Shown here piece after piece: positions 63,196-64,000 of a stretch of 64,000 nucleotides of DNA; position 1 is the stretch's first letter, and each line of letters opens with the position of its first letter. The DNA is taken from positions 18,161 to 82,160 of the forward strand of contig NZ_AKJX01000026.1 in the NCBI RefSeq assembly GCF_000276605.1. The letters run 5' to 3'. The position numbers were made by a program, and so were the translations under genes. The notes below the pieces were generated by a model. That model had not been told where the DNA came from. It did no database searches and worked only from the letters and a program-made list of their open reading frames with translations. This DNA is from Acidovorax sp. CF316. Its GTDB lineage: Bacteria > Pseudomonadota > Gammaproteobacteria > Burkholderiales > Burkholderiaceae_C.

Positions 63196-64000
63196 TCAGC
63201 GGCCGCCCTTGAGCACGGCCTGCACGGTGGCAGCCACGTTCTCTTCGGTGAAGCCGAAGTGCTTGAACAGCACCGGCGCCGGGGCCGACTCACCATAGGT
63301 GTCGAGGCCGACGACTGCGGCACAGCCGTACTTCCACCAGCCGTCGGTGACACCCATTTCCACCGCCACGCGGGGGATGCCGGCGGGCAGCACGGACTTC
63401 TTGTACTTGGCGTCTTCGCGGTCGAAGGTGGTGTTGCTGGGCATGGAGACCACGCGCACGGCGATCTTGCGGTCGGCCAGCAGGCGCTGCGCCTTCAGGG
63501 CCAATTGCACTTCGGAGCCGGTGGCGATGATCACGGCCACGGCCTTCTTCTTGAGGCCCACGTCGGCGGGCTCGCTCAGCACATAGGCGCCGCGGCTGAT
63601 GTCGCCCAGGTCGCGCTTGGGCGCGTAGGGCAGGTTCTGGCGCGAGAGCAGCAGCGCCGTGGGCTTGTCCTTGTTGGACAGGGCCACGCTCCAGGCCACG
63701 GCGGTTTCGGCTGTGTCACCGGGACGCCACACGTCCAGGTTGGGGATCAGGCGCAGGCTGGCGGCGTGCTCCACCGACTGGTGGGTGGGGCCGTCTTCAC
63801 CGAGGCCGATGGAGTCGTGCGTGAACACATGGATCACGCGCTGCTTCATCAGCGCGGCCATGCGGATGGCGTTGCGGCTGTAGTCGCTGAAGGTCAGGAA
63901 GGTGCCGCCGTAGGGGATGAAGCCGCCGTGCAGCGCAATGCCGTTCATGATCGCGGCCATGCCGAACTCGCGCACGCCGTAGTTGATGTGGCGGCCGCCG
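63196..64000 (-). CDS. tkt: Transketolase, C-terminal part (cut by window end)
   Basis: The visible 268 residues are the pyrimidine-binding and C-terminal domains of transketolase. They include INYGVREFGMAAIMNGIALHG, FLTFSDYSRNAIRMAALM, HDSIGLGEDGPTHQ (with the substrate-binding His), and ATGSEVQLALKAQRLL. The thiamine-binding N-terminal domain lies beyond base 64000. It transfers two-carbon ketol units in the pentose phosphate pathway. It precedes copy C and gap in the same direction, about 155 bp apart. Confidence 0.95.
   Translation of the reverse strand, partial: GGRHINYGVREFGMAAIMNGIALHGGFIPYGGTFLTFSDYSRNAIRMAALMKQRVIHVFTHDSIGLGEDGPTHQSVEHAASLRLIPNLDVWRPGDTAETAVAWSVALSNKDKPTALLLSRQNLPYAPKRDLGDISRGAYVLSEPADVGLKKKAVAVIIATGSEVQLALKAQRLLADRKIAVRVVSMPSNTTFDREDAKYKKSVLPAGIPRVAVEMGVTDGWWKYGCAAVVGLDTYGESAPAPVLFKHFGFTEENVAATVQAVLKGGR

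Overview
The window is GC-rich chromosomal DNA (I judge high-60s percent GC by eye) with short intergenic gaps, many ATGA start/stop overlaps and head-to-tail operons. The gene content points to a betaproteobacterium of the Burkholderiales, most likely Comamonadaceae (Acidovorax/Comamonas/Hydrogenophaga-like): a protocatechuate 4,5-cleavage (pmd/lig-type) operon containing a Bug/TctC receptor, an archaic (Csu-type) pilus operon, and a CCCCCTG...CAGGGGG intergenic hairpin that looks like one common in that family. The genus cannot be fixed from the sequence alone. No rRNA, tRNA or CRISPR array was found.

Layout. 1-15.7 kb is a mixed housekeeping/accessory stretch. It holds short-chain dehydrogenases, regulators divergent from small enzymes (LysR, WYL, TetR, FtrA), VOC/GFA/DUF1579 proteins, pirin, SlyD, rhodanese and GNAT. 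It ends with a two-gene DNA-repair unit (radical SAM protein plus TIGR03915 protein) behind a perfect LexA box. 15.8-21.3 kb is a five-gene chaperone-usher operon with spore-coat-U type subunits. 21.6-29.6 kb has a PilH-like response regulator, a glutamine amidotransferase, a large FecR/TPR/beta-barrel protein overlapping a CHASE2 adenylate cyclase, and an HPF-like protein.

29.6-47.3 kb is a lignin-aromatic catabolic island. VanAB demethylates vanillate to protocatechuate. A GntR regulator sits divergently. A LivKHMGF-type ABC importer follows. An operon under a divergent LysR then encodes protocatechuate 4,5-dioxygenase (LigAB), semialdehyde dehydrogenase (LigC), pyrone hydrolase (LigI), hydratase (LigJ) and aldolase (LigK), so vanillate can be taken to pyruvate and oxaloacetate. 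An 8-bp palindrome, TGTATACA, recurs at the vanAB, gntR, livK and pmd promoters and suggests one regulon. No LigU/GalD-type isomerase was found, and a signal-less ModA-like protein occupies the first position of the operon.

47.4-49.5 kb encodes three related DUF4398 lipoproteins, one with an OmpA domain. 49.7-57.9 kb is a self-contained carbohydrate-acid locus: LacI regulator, SDR, TRAP transporter (DctP plus fused DctQM), VOC protein, a RuBisCO-like protein and a DUF1537 kinase. It resembles apionate-type kinase/RuBisCO-like decarboxylation pathways but lacks their other known enzymes, so its substrate is open. This is the best candidate for an undescribed system. 58-63 kb has three copies of a secreted protein gene, the middle one broken by an IS630-family element that carries a small HTH passenger gene. 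The third copy lies between transketolase (cut by the window end) and GAPDH.
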